Source: a virus. Taken from it: 40,851 nt of DNA. Below the pieces are notes generated by a model. It saw only the letters and a list, made by a program, of their open reading frames with translations, was not told the DNA's origin and did no database searches. Of the stretch, positions 5,882-13,387 are shown piece after piece (position 1 is the first letter of the stretch; every line of letters starts with the position of its first letter). Made by a program: the position numbers and the translations under genes. The stretch is from positions 1 to 40,851 of the IMG/VR virus record IMGVR_UViG_3300043449_001524. One strand, 5' to 3'.

Positions 5882-6042
5882 ACCCACCCCCAACACTGCG
5901 CGACTTCTTTCGAACCGCAGCGCCGACACTTGCCTGGAGTTTCATCTTCAGATGCGAAGGATTTAGATTCCCACTCGCACTCTTGACACGCCGACCAATA
6001 AACTTTGGTTTCTGGCGGCTCGATCTGTAATGCTATTGACAT
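5878..6042 (-). CDS. Small zinc-ribbon protein, first gene of recombination operon
   Basis: The 54-aa product has C-x2-C (SACQEC, near residue 19) and a second C-x2-C (KCRRCGSKE, near 41), a typical two-knuckle zinc ribbon. AGGG lies seven bases before ATG 6042. It is the first gene of the leftward recombination operon, divergent from the cI-like gene across a 156-bp control region, so it holds the position usually taken by cro or another early regulator. It is coupled to the nuclease by ATGA. Function unknown; nucleic-acid or protein binding is likely. Confidence 0.65.
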   Translation of the reverse strand: MSIALQIEPPETKVYWSACQECEWESKSFASEDETPGKCRRCGSKEVAQCWGWV

Positions 6043-6066
6043 GAGATTGCCCTTTCTCGTTTTTGT

Positions 6067-6097
6067 TGACGGAATGGGCAAAACAGCGTGTATAATC
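6067..6097 (+). promoter_or_regulatory. Candidate rightward promoter for the repressor gene
   Basis: TTGACG (6067-6072) and TATAAT (6092-6097) lie 19 bp apart, a good sigma-70 pair with slightly long spacing. It would produce a leader of about 95 nt before the TTG start of the repressor. It is in the divergent control region. Confidence 0.45.
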
Positions 6098-6148
6098 GCG
6101 ATATTGAGAGATGATTCTACTGCGAGTTGCCCACTCACAGGCTGGAAT

Positions 6149-6163
6149 TATCTGAATAAGATA
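6149..6163. promoter_or_regulatory. Inverted repeat, candidate repressor operator
   Basis: TATCT-GAATA-AGATA is a perfect 5-bp inverted repeat with 5-bp spacer. It lies between the divergent zinc-ribbon and repressor genes, overlapping the repressor leader. Binding by the adjacent helix-turn-helix repressor is the natural guess. Confidence 0.45.
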
Positions 6164-6198
6164 CTTCGTGCAAGTTGAAATCTCGTTGAGGTTACTTT

Positions 6199-6537
6199 TT
6201 GGAAAAGAAAATATCTTTATCCGAGCACTTTCGGAGCCAGATGATCAGAATCCGCAAAGATCGTGGACTGACCCAGGAGCAGCTCGCTGATGCGATCGGT
6301 GTCCGGAAGCTCCAGATTTTTCGGTATGAAAATGGTCAAGCTGGTGTGGATCTCGCCCTGGTCGATCGGATCGCTGAAGTGCTCCAGGTTTCAGTCGAGG
6401 AGCTTCTGTTTCAAGCTCCGACTCCGGAACAGACAGAGATTATCGCATGGGTGCTAAAAGCCGATCCGGAAAACGCTAAGACACTACGAAATTTCATTGT
6501 GCCGTTTATGGAAAAGGCGATCAAACTTCAGAAATAG
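6199..6537 (+). CDS. cI-like XRE-family repressor
   Basis: The 112-aa protein has an N-terminal XRE helix-turn-helix (about residues 8-63). It includes RGLTQEQLADAIGVRKLQIF, a recognition helix followed by RYENGQAGVDLALVDRIAEVL, and a short helical C-terminus for dimerisation. There is no S24 peptidase domain, so RecA-driven self-cleavage is not expected; induction would need another route such as an antirepressor. The start is TTG 6199, with GAGG seven bases upstream. It is transcribed away from the recombination operon and is the likely lysogeny repressor. Confidence 0.85.
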   Translation: MEKKISLSEHFRSQMIRIRKDRGLTQEQLADAIGVRKLQIFRYENGQAGVDLALVDRIAEVLQVSVEELLFQAPTPEQTEIIAWVLKADPENAKTLRNFIVPFMEKAIKLQK

Positions 6538-7209
6538 ATTTCGATTTTTTTTCAGATTCCCGTCGCTCCATCCACGCGACAGCTAACATCAAAGCTACGG
6601 CTGTTTTTCTCAATGCTGAACAAACAAAAATCGAACGCATAGAAATACCTACATCCCCCAATGCGGATATACTCACAGTGAACTTTTGAGCAATTTTTTT
6701 TTACTATTAGTGTAATTCAATCAGCAGAAAGAGAAGTAAATTGTCACTTTTTGCTAATTAGTCAGCCTTAGAAAAAACTTAGAATCAAAATTTGAAATCC
6801 TAAGTTACAATCAGAGGCTAGTGGCCGTCGAGGTAGAGACTCGAAGGCTGCGAAAGCCAGTGGGGGGGGAGCATACGTTTGAGTCGCGACAACTCCCTCC
6901 CGCTGACCGACAGTGCTTATTGCACACCTCATGATAATTTCACATATCAAAATGAACGGATGGCGGTTTACCGGACTTTTTTTTATCCGGAATGGGATAT
7001 GATTAAGAAGCCTTAATCTGAAGCTATTCCGAGAAGCAACATTTCAGCCTGAATACCGCTTAATAAAAATTAACTTAAGAAAAATTAACCAGCTCAAGGC
7101 ATTTCACATTCGTAATAGTCGTCACTTAAATGCTTACAGTTTTTCATCACTGCGGTTGTTGAACAACCAGAATTGAAAACAATCAAAAGAAAAATAACTA
7201 GAAAGAACC
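6538..7209. other. 672-bp AT-rich non-coding region between convergent cI and late operon
   Basis: No convincing gene is present. A 39-codon minus frame (6640-6521) with a hydrophobic middle and an AGG eight bases upstream overlaps the repressor 3' end and is doubtful. The region holds a cluster of hairpins at 6828-6905, a CCGGA-T8-TCCGG hairpin near 6975-6992, a doubled AAAAATTAAC near 7067-7090 and a 15-bp palindrome GGTTGTTGAACAACC (7154-7168). I see no classic terminator with a U-run for the late operon. Confidence 0.6.
6828..6905. ncRNA. Candidate structured RNA (hairpin cluster)
   Basis: Three stems follow each other: TCGAG/CTCGA (6828-6844), GGCT/AGCC with loop GCGAA (6846-6858), and a long G-rich stem, 6858-6871 with 6893-6905 (CAGTGGGGGGGGAG against CTCCCTCCCGCTG). 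The strand is unclear. It could be a small RNA, or a bidirectional transcription block between convergent operons. Confidence 0.35.
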
Positions 7210-7950
7210 TCATTCGTTCACCCAATGTTTTGCGTATGGATTTTCACAGCGTGGTTGATAGTAAATTGCAGCTACAGCCCTCATTCCATCATTCCCAAAA
7301 TGTCGATACAAGCGCCGATACCAGATGAGAGATGCAAGCCAGCAGAGCAAGCTGACGTCCCTGGTAGACTGTAAAAGATGCCAGCTTAGCCGCCTGGCGT
7401 CCGTATCACTCTCCGGCGCTCCAATGCAGCTAATGGCAATGACCAGCGCAGCCCACGCAAAGAATGGAAGCGCCAAGAGACGAGCGAAAAAATGACTTAA
7501 CTTCCATTCTGGATAAGAAGCCGCAACAATTGCAGCTACGATCTGAGGCTGACGAATCAGGAATGATTCTTTTGAGTGCCCACCAGTCTCCACATTATTG
7601 AGAAAGCCAAAATTGCGTAGAATCGACTTCAACATTTGCCTGGGTAAATCTTTAATCCCGAGCTGCTTGCATCCGTTCAGAACCCCTAAATAGTCGTCTG
7701 GTCCTGTTTGGCTTGCTTTGTAAGGCTTTGTGACTCGGTTGAGAGTCCCGTCCTCATTCATGCAATTGGCGATCTTCACCCAATACGACACCTGGTCCTG
7801 GTCGGTTAACTCTCCATGCTTTTTGAGCATGATGTAGTATTCGCTCAGGAACATCGGCCCATTATCGGACCCGATCAGACCAGGATTAGGTTCAGGGGCA
7901 AGCAGTCCACATCGATCAAAATAACTTTCAAAGTCGGCGCGAATACTCAT
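7210..7950 (-). CDS. Unknown protein at the end of the second fibre cluster
   Basis: I do not recognise a firm family. The 246-aa protein has a helical N-terminal half with conserved-looking patches (GLIGSDNGPMFLSEYY, QTGPDDYLGVLNGCKQLG). Proteins with similar D-N-G and D-D-Y patches occur near phage fibre genes in my recollection, without a proven activity. A hydrophobic stretch (about residues 158-180) and a second (about 200-212) suggest membrane or core helices. Its ATG overlaps the stop of the collar fibre (ATGA), so it is co-translated with it. It may be a fibre chaperone or virion-associated enzyme. Confidence 0.6.
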   Translation of the reverse strand: MSIRADFESYFDRCGLLAPEPNPGLIGSDNGPMFLSEYYIMLKKHGELTDQDQVSYWVKIANCMNEDGTLNRVTKPYKASQTGPDDYLGVLNGCKQLGIKDLPRQMLKSILRNFGFLNNVETGGHSKESFLIRQPQIVAAIVAASYPEWKLSHFFARLLALPFFAWAALVIAISCIGAPESDTDARRLSWHLLQSTRDVSLLCWLASLIWYRRLYRHFGNDGMRAVAAIYYQPRCENPYAKHWVNE

Positions 7951-9341
7951 GTTTTGATGATGTATGTAACAGTAATATTTGCCGGACGAGTTTCTGATCC
8001 GGTTCGAGGAGTGCCATTAACGCCGTCGCTCTTTGGTGAAGTGACATCGAATGTTCCTAAATTGGAAGCATTAATATTATTGTAAGTACCGGGAGATCCG
8101 CTGTTACCGTACAGACCGCCGTTGTAAGATGTGAAGTTATGAAAATGGCCCTGAAACTGATCGCCCTGAGTCGTTCCACGAGTCCCGGAATATGTTATCG
8201 CAATGTTTCCCGTTGAAGCATTATTGATTGTCTGAGTGCCAGCGCCGCGAAGAAACACGCCTTGAGTATTTGGAACATTAAAAGTTGTCGATCCATCGCC
8301 AGGGCCATATGTTGTTCCAATGACAGCAAACAGAGCAGCGTAAGTGGTTCTAGAGACGGCCTGACCGTTAGCCAAAAGAAATCCAGTAGGGGCAGTAACA
8401 CCAGCGAACGGTAAAATAATACCAGTCGGACATAGTGCAGAAAACGCTGTATCAGCCGCATTCTGTCCCGTTCCACCGTTCGCAATCGCTACTACACCAG
8501 TAACATTTGCAGCTACGCCAGTCGTATCTTGGTTGAGAGTCGGAACATCAGCGGCCTGGATACTTGCAAGTGTCGCGTTCGTTCCATCGCTGCGAAGATA
8601 TTTACCAGAAACTTGGGTGCCGGTAAGAGCGTTAATAGCAGCTTGCTGTGTCGCAGCTCCAGTGCCACCGTTGGCAATTGGTAATGAACCTGTCACAGCA
8701 TTCGCTTGATTTAGAGCAACAGCTCCAAAACCGATTGTTGTTCCTGATCGCCGTAGGACTTGATTGTCTGAGGCTGCAGAAATATCAGCGACGTTCGCAG
8801 TCGCACTGGTCGAGTTACCGATGACAGAATATGCCGCGCTCTGTCTCAAGTTTGCATTGCTAATGGTATTGGTAGTGATTTCAGCATTGGTAATTTGTCC
8901 GAAAGAAAGAGCCGCACCCGTTCGCTTCAACACCTGACCATCAGCCGTCGCAGCGATATCAGCGACGGTGCCGGTAGAATTAGCGGACCTACCGATAACA
9001 GAAGTTGCTGCGCTAGTTCGGAGCTTTGCATTGGTAATTCCAGCATCTTTTACCCTGACGTGTGGTCCTGCTTCATTCCATTCGATCGTCGAGCTATCGA
9101 CAGAGGACTCGTTCAGAATATCTTTCCATGCTGTGTCGTATAATTCAAATTTAGATCCAGTCGCATACCAACGGATTTTCGGGTTAGTAGCAGAGTTCTT
9201 GTTGAACTCAAGAGTCTTGTCAGCACTCGTGTTTGCAGCCTTGCCGAACTTCAACAAATCATTTGGGATAACGGCGTCAACAGCGAAAGCTGTAGCAGTG
9301 AAAAACAACAGCGCAAAAGCAGAATAGGATCTTTTCAACAT
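7947..9341 (-). CDS. Tail fibre with collar domain and an N-terminal Sec signal peptide
   Basis: In this 464-aa protein, residues 1-20 (MLKRSYSAFALLFFTATAFA) form a textbook Sec signal peptide with AxA cleavage, very unusual for a phage fibre. About residues 100-215 contain a roughly 50-aa repeat (SVIG-S...VADI...D-QVL-R-G...FG), followed by two IANGGTG linkers. A phage tail collar domain (about 303-370: PTGIILPFAGVTAPTGFLLA) and a terminal region with GHFHNF follow. The collar/IANGGTG layout is known from fibres and from bacterial surface proteins. It lies after the 325-aa fibre gene in the late operon. It may have been acquired from a host secreted protein. Confidence 0.8.
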   Translation of the reverse strand: MLKRSYSAFALLFFTATAFAVDAVIPNDLLKFGKAANTSADKTLEFNKNSATNPKIRWYATGSKFELYDTAWKDILNESSVDSSTIEWNEAGPHVRVKDAGITNAKLRTSAATSVIGRSANSTGTVADIAATADGQVLKRTGAALSFGQITNAEITTNTISNANLRQSAAYSVIGNSTSATANVADISAASDNQVLRRSGTTIGFGAVALNQANAVTGSLPIANGGTGAATQQAAINALTGTQVSGKYLRSDGTNATLASIQAADVPTLNQDTTGVAANVTGVVAIANGGTGQNAADTAFSALCPTGIILPFAGVTAPTGFLLANGQAVSRTTYAALFAVIGTTYGPGDGSTTFNVPNTQGVFLRGAGTQTINNASTGNIAITYSGTRGTTQGDQFQGHFHNFTSYNGGLYGNSGSPGTYNNINASNLGTFDVTSPKSDGVNGTPRTGSETRPANITVTYIIKT

Positions 9342-9344
9342 GAA

Positions 9345-10322
9345 TTACTCCGTAATATTCAAATTAATTACATTATTTGGAGTTGTATTGTTATCGACTA
9401 CGTCGTTTGTACAACTAGCGAATCGATTCTCTGTGATGAAGCAATTGTTATAACCGTTATCGATTTGGATAGCGGTACTGAATCCACTCATTCTAAGCCC
9501 ATTTATCCGTACCCCAGAAGACTGGATTTTAAATCCAACAATTGCGGATCCGGTAATCGTGGCATTCGGAACAGAAATGATTTTGATGTTTGGATTCGTA
9601 ATGGACACAGATGAAGTAAGAGTCACGTTTTCAGTGACCAGGATTGTTCCACCGCTTGTTAGCGCAGCAATTGCAGTCGTAAAATTCCGATCAGTACCAT
9701 ACCCGCTGGGTGAAACAGTCCTGTCTGGTATGATTCTCGGGAGATATGGAAGCAATACATTTCTACTGTCAGCAATATCTACAGCGGAGGAAATTCCGAC
9801 CGCCGCAGTAACCAGTATGTCGGCTACCTTCATCCAACCAGATGGAGTCGCGGGTACAGATGGAGAGGCGGCAGCGGTTCCTGCGACAACCTGGACGCTA
9901 TAGGAGTCCGTCTTGAGCTTTTGTACGCTCGTTAAAGTTATTGCCCCAGTTCCGTTTGTTTTAACATATCGGTTTTCGTTGGTTGTGACCGTGTTCGGCT
10001 TGATGCAGATAATGTCGTATCTATTGTATGTCGCATGAGCTGCACCAATCGCGACGACCAGGTCGGAGGTCAAAACCATTTGCCTATACTTGGGGTTGTA
10101 TCCGGTTTGCGACGAATCCCACATGAAACCGGATCCCGCAGTCAATGTCACCGAAGTTGCACTGGTTCGATTTGCCTTAAATCCAGTACCGACACACCCG
10201 TCAACCTTCTGAAAAAAGTTGTATAGAACGGTATCTTGGAAACCTTGATAAATAGAACTCTGAAGATCGTTGATATCGGCTACTGTGATTTTCTCATATT
10301 GATTGATTACCAATTGCTTCAT
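9345..10322 (-). CDS. Tail fibre / baseplate-attached protein with C-terminal beta-helix
   Basis: The 325-aa protein follows the gpI-like baseplate gene, the usual place for the fibre base. The N-terminal 200 residues are beta-rich (FKANRTSATSVTLTAGSGFM, RYDIICIKPNTV, and SGWMKVADILVTAAV). The C-terminal 120 residues (RNFTTAIAALTSGGTILVTE then I-x-I/V-x-N repeats, SGVRINGLRMSGFSTAIQI) look like a right-handed parallel beta-helix of the pectate-lyase type, used in receptor binding or polysaccharide depolymerisation. No catalytic residues can be assigned. Confidence 0.75.
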   Translation of the reverse strand: MKQLVINQYEKITVADINDLQSSIYQGFQDTVLYNFFQKVDGCVGTGFKANRTSATSVTLTAGSGFMWDSSQTGYNPKYRQMVLTSDLVVAIGAAHATYNRYDIICIKPNTVTTNENRYVKTNGTGAITLTSVQKLKTDSYSVQVVAGTAAASPSVPATPSGWMKVADILVTAAVGISSAVDIADSRNVLLPYLPRIIPDRTVSPSGYGTDRNFTTAIAALTSGGTILVTENVTLTSSVSITNPNIKIISVPNATITGSAIVGFKIQSSGVRINGLRMSGFSTAIQIDNGYNNCFITENRFASCTNDVVDNNTTPNNVINLNITE

Positions 10323-10332
10323 AGTTCACCCG

Positions 10333-10887
10333 CTAGGTTTGAAAGTAGATATCAAAGATCACTCCCAACGCTTTGTTCTGCTCAATTGTGGAATTAAGAG
10401 AATTTCTAATGGAAGAAGTGTCGGTTACATTTTGAATAGGAACGATCACGGTCATGTAATTGATAACTTTTGTTCCATCGATCCACCTGGAGGAATCTAC
10501 ATTGTAGACCAGTTCATCGTCCCAAAACCCGTAATACTTATTTTCAATGATCTGGGAGACACCGTTATTTAGAGTGCCGTCGATTAACTGCTCCATCGAT
10601 GGATCGGTCGCCGTATTAGTCGCAATCCTGACCCTGGATGAATAGGTAGCATCAGATTCACCAGAATTTCTTGTGATTCTTCTCTCAGATCCATGTAGGT
10701 CGAGATAGTTTCCAGACGCAGTCGAGATAAATGTTTGCGATAAAAGCTCATCCGAATCGCTTTGAACTTGATTTAAGCCCGACGCGATTGACCTAAACAA
10801 AGCTCCTTGGACTCCCTCAGAGTCAAAAAACCAACCTGGAACCCAGGACTTCAATCTCTGAAACCATTCATCGCTAGTAAGAGCCAT
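10333..10887 (-). CDS. Baseplate/tail protein I-like (XkdU/gpI type)
   Basis: This 184-aa protein begins MALTSDEWFQRLKSWVPGWF. The repeated short segments GALFRSIASGLNQVQSDSDE and YLDLHGSERRITRNSGESD match the pattern of XkdU/P2 gpI baseplate proteins. These close the baseplate and carry the fibre. Its ATG overlaps the TAA of the baseplate-J gene (TAATG). Gene order J - I - fibre is conserved in P2-like and Mu-like tails. Confidence 0.78.
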   Translation of the reverse strand: MALTSDEWFQRLKSWVPGWFFDSEGVQGALFRSIASGLNQVQSDSDELLSQTFISTASGNYLDLHGSERRITRNSGESDATYSSRVRIATNTATDPSMEQLIDGTLNNGVSQIIENKYYGFWDDELVYNVDSSRWIDGTKVINYMTVIVPIQNVTDTSSIRNSLNSTIEQNKALGVIFDIYFQT

Positions 10888-12071
10888 TAGTTGATCCCCA
10901 TTGTTCTAGCGATCAACTTTTGATTATTTGAAAGCGATACATCCCCAGATGGAGATGAGGTTACAAAATAGGTCAGATCATTCGATCCGCTCGGTCCAAA
11001 CAGAGCCATGATCTCAGAATCGGCTAATGTTTTTGTAAATCCAGTCCCGATCGGAAGACTATTAATGTAATCGGACATTGCATCCGTAATCATGCTCGTA
11101 TCGAGTGATAGCGTTCCGTAATTTGGACCGATCGGATTCAATGAAATCGATGCGATCCAATCGAATTGGACCGGCGTAGCACCGAGAACTTCTACCTTAG
11201 TCCCGGCAGCTCGCAATTCGTCAATAGCAGCAGTCACCGCGTCAATCATGGCCTGATTTGCAGTGCCGTTCGAATCAGCTACATACAGATAAGCATACGG
11301 GACCCGAAAATAGCTGGCTCCCGATGCAATCCCCTGTGTCGAAATATCGAATTCGATTACGGGAAGGCCCACTTCAATCCCAGTTGCCATCACGACACCT
11401 GACACCGTTTTTGCTTTGGCTTGCAGTGCAGCTAGTGAAGATCCTTTCAGCGATTCAATCTTATTCCGAATAGTTTCTCGATATTCCGAATCGGTCTGCG
11501 AATCTGCGCCACCTGAGAGTGCCTGGGAATTAGTGCAGGTAATGCTAGAATCGGTCAGGGTAGACTCGATGACAACGATAGTACCCTGGAGGACATTGCC
11601 GTTTGGACCGGCAATAGCGGCCTCGATACTCGCGTTAATCGTGAGTCCCGTCATGGTCACATCAGTGAGTGTAACAAAACGCTGCGCGTTACCAGCAGCA
11701 TTGGACAGCGTCTTAACGACTGTTCCGGCAGGAATCAGCACTGATCCCGACGTGGAGGTAGGTCGAGAGAACGTCACTGTCCCGGTTGCCTTCGATGCTT
11801 CCGGCCTTGAGAACTCAGATCCGAAGTGATCGATAGCGAGCTTTTCTAGTTCGTCCGTTCCACCTGTGATTTCTGGACCGTTTGCTGTGTCAAAAAAGGT
11901 TTTGGAAAACTGCTCGACAGTCGTCGTATTCAGCTCTGAGACTGCTACAGACACCACGCCAGCGATTAAATCGATAATCGATCCCTCGCTCGTGTCAGTC
12001 AAATCAGGACGAATGGACTGAAGCTCTGTGATGAATAAGTCGTATAATTCTTGCTGGCTTTTAATCGCCAT
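10887..12071 (-). CDS. Baseplate J-like wedge protein (gp47/XkdT family)
   Basis: The 394-aa protein shows baseplate-J features. The N-terminus has DLFITELQSIRPDLTDTSEGSIIDLIAGV, with the beta domain TGTVTFSRP and GSVLIPAGTVVKTLS. The middle has ALSGGADSQTDSEYRETIRN, and the C-terminus is a wedge-forming region. It builds the baseplate wedge with the gp25-like protein encoded just upstream, which is the family's usual neighbour. Confidence 0.92.
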   Translation of the reverse strand: MAIKSQQELYDLFITELQSIRPDLTDTSEGSIIDLIAGVVSVAVSELNTTTVEQFSKTFFDTANGPEITGGTDELEKLAIDHFGSEFSRPEASKATGTVTFSRPTSTSGSVLIPAGTVVKTLSNAAGNAQRFVTLTDVTMTGLTINASIEAAIAGPNGNVLQGTIVVIESTLTDSSITCTNSQALSGGADSQTDSEYRETIRNKIESLKGSSLAALQAKAKTVSGVVMATGIEVGLPVIEFDISTQGIASGASYFRVPYAYLYVADSNGTANQAMIDAVTAAIDELRAAGTKVEVLGATPVQFDWIASISLNPIGPNYGTLSLDTSMITDAMSDYINSLPIGTGFTKTLADSEIMALFGPSGSNDLTYFVTSSPSGDVSLSNNQKLIARTMGIN

Positions 12072-12076
12072 CCTTA

Positions 12077-12469
12077 TCAGCCCTCGAACGGAATAAATGT
12101 CAGGGTTTGAGCTTCGTCATAACCGACCAGCGTCAAACTGATTTTGATTAAAATCTGTCCACTTTGGTTATCGTCAAACTCAAAGGAAATTCCATCCACG
12201 CTCTTCACCCGATCATCGAGTAAAAATTGCTCCTCGATCGCGGTAGCGATCTTCCGCCTGGTCGCCAAGGTGTTTACGGAATTCTGGTAGAGCTTGATTC
12301 CCACTCCATAGTTAGGACGATGAATAAGAGAACCGGGGATTGTCAGTAATCTGCGATATAAAGCCGCTTTGACATTTCCGAGTCCGTCAACCAGGTCGAT
12401 ATCTCCGGTAGCAGTCGCGACCAGGTCGCCTTCGAACGCAATGTCTGACCTATATGTATCCGTAGCCAT
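12077..12469 (-). CDS. gp25/W-like baseplate wedge protein
   Basis: The 130-aa product has the gp25-like fold pattern: a short beta start (YRSDIAFEGDLVATATGDID), the LYRRLLTIPGSLIHRPNYGV segment with the conserved Pro-Asn-Tyr-Gly, then IEEQFLLDDRVKSVDGI and beta strands to the end. gp25 homologues sit at the sheath-baseplate junction and trigger contraction. It lies directly before baseplate J. Confidence 0.9.
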   Translation of the reverse strand: MATDTYRSDIAFEGDLVATATGDIDLVDGLGNVKAALYRRLLTIPGSLIHRPNYGVGIKLYQNSVNTLATRRKIATAIEEQFLLDDRVKSVDGISFEFDDNQSGQILIKISLTLVGYDEAQTLTFIPFEG

Positions 12470-12711
12470 TAGCTGATACTCCCGGTTCCAGGTCCAGTAG
12501 TCGCTCCGGTTTGAGCCGCTGGGCCACCGGTTGTAGACACAGGAATTCCCGACTGCACCGTCACGGTAGCACTCGATGTAATGTGGTCAATGACCGCCTT
12601 GGCTATCGCTTCAGCAAATTTAGACTGCACCTCGGAGTCTTCCGGACTCCCGTATGCACTTTGAAGCTCCGATACAATCTTTGATTTTAGCTCGGATACG
12701 CTTAACGCCAT
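12469..12711 (-). CDS. Small baseplate-region protein
   Basis: The 80-aa protein has a helical N-terminal two-thirds (MALSVSELKSKIVSELQSAY; KFAEAIAKAVIDHI) and a Gly/Thr/Pro-rich tail. I do not assign a family; by position it belongs to the spike/wedge group. The start at 12711 is preceded by GGAGGTG and lies 4 bp after the spike gene's stop; the longer frame has no better start. Its stop overlaps the gp25-like start. Confidence 0.65.
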   Translation of the reverse strand: MALSVSELKSKIVSELQSAYGSPEDSEVQSKFAEAIAKAVIDHITSSATVTVQSGIPVSTTGGPAAQTGATTGPGTGSIS

Positions 12712-12715
12712 AACT

Positions 12716-13387
12716 CTATGCACCTCCGCGCTCTGTGTACGCAATCTGTGAGACAATGTTGGTAGAATTATCGGTCAGATATTTTGATTTATCTGATTCC
12801 AACTGGCTTTTAATCGCAGTTAGATCAGCCGCCAGAGCAGGAAATGTCGGCGCAGGATTACCCGGAGCCCCGGAAACACCGATTGGCCCTGATATGATCT
12901 TCTGAAGAATCGAGTCGAGCTTCGAATACAGATCAGTCATTGCCTGGATTAACACCTGACCTAAAACTAAAGGCTCAGTCGGCGCTTGATCCGTCCCGGA
13001 AAGATTGATTTTGGTGCCCGTGATCCAAGCTGTCTTCCCGGGCTCTGCTTTCATGACGATATCACCCAGAATCGCGTTAGCTGGGATCAAATCAGAATAT
13101 GAAGTCAAACGCCGAATCACAAAAGCCATGTCAAAATCCCCGTCGGCAAATGCCACGAGAACCAGGTCGGCAACCTTAGGAATCTGAAAGAATCCAGACT
13201 CCGATCCAACAGTCTCCCATGTCATGCGAGAAACAATCTCTCTCTTCTCGGGAAATAATTGAACGACCGCTTTAATATAGCTTTTGTCTTCAGCGACCGA
13301 GAGCTGCGAGATCGTCCCCAGAGCAATATGCGTTCTACGGTCTTTAAAGGCTTCTCTTAGAAATTCTATATCGATCGGTAGTGCCAT
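12716..13387 (-). CDS. Baseplate spike / hub-associated protein with OB-like domain (gp5/gpV type)
   Basis: The 223-aa protein has an N-terminal beta-rich domain (HIALGTISQLSVAEDKSYIK, WETVGSESGFFQIPKVADLV, FADGDFDMAFVIRRLTS). This is the pattern of the OB-fold of gpV/gp5-like spikes, in which the particle-size and D-G-D-x-x-x-A motifs are common. The C-terminal half is helical with a flexible Gly/Pro linker. It should plug the hub. The ATG at 13387 overlaps the TGA of the hub gene. Confidence 0.72.
   Translation of the reverse strand: MALPIDIEFLREAFKDRRTHIALGTISQLSVAEDKSYIKAVVQLFPEKREIVSRMTWETVGSESGFFQIPKVADLVLVAFADGDFDMAFVIRRLTSYSDLIPANAILGDIVMKAEPGKTAWITGTKINLSGTDQAPTEPLVLGQVLIQAMTDLYSKLDSILQKIISGPIGVSGAPGNPAPTFPALAADLTAIKSQLESDKSKYLTDNSTNIVSQIAYTERGGA

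Noticed and set aside
6521-6640. 39-aa minus frame with hydrophobic middle
   Set aside because: It overlaps the 3' end of the repressor gene on the other strand. The ribosome binding site is weak and there is no operon context, so it is mentioned only under the non-coding region.
6768-6950. 60-aa minus frame over the hairpin cluster
   Set aside because: It is composed of translated G/C-run stems and has no ribosome binding site.
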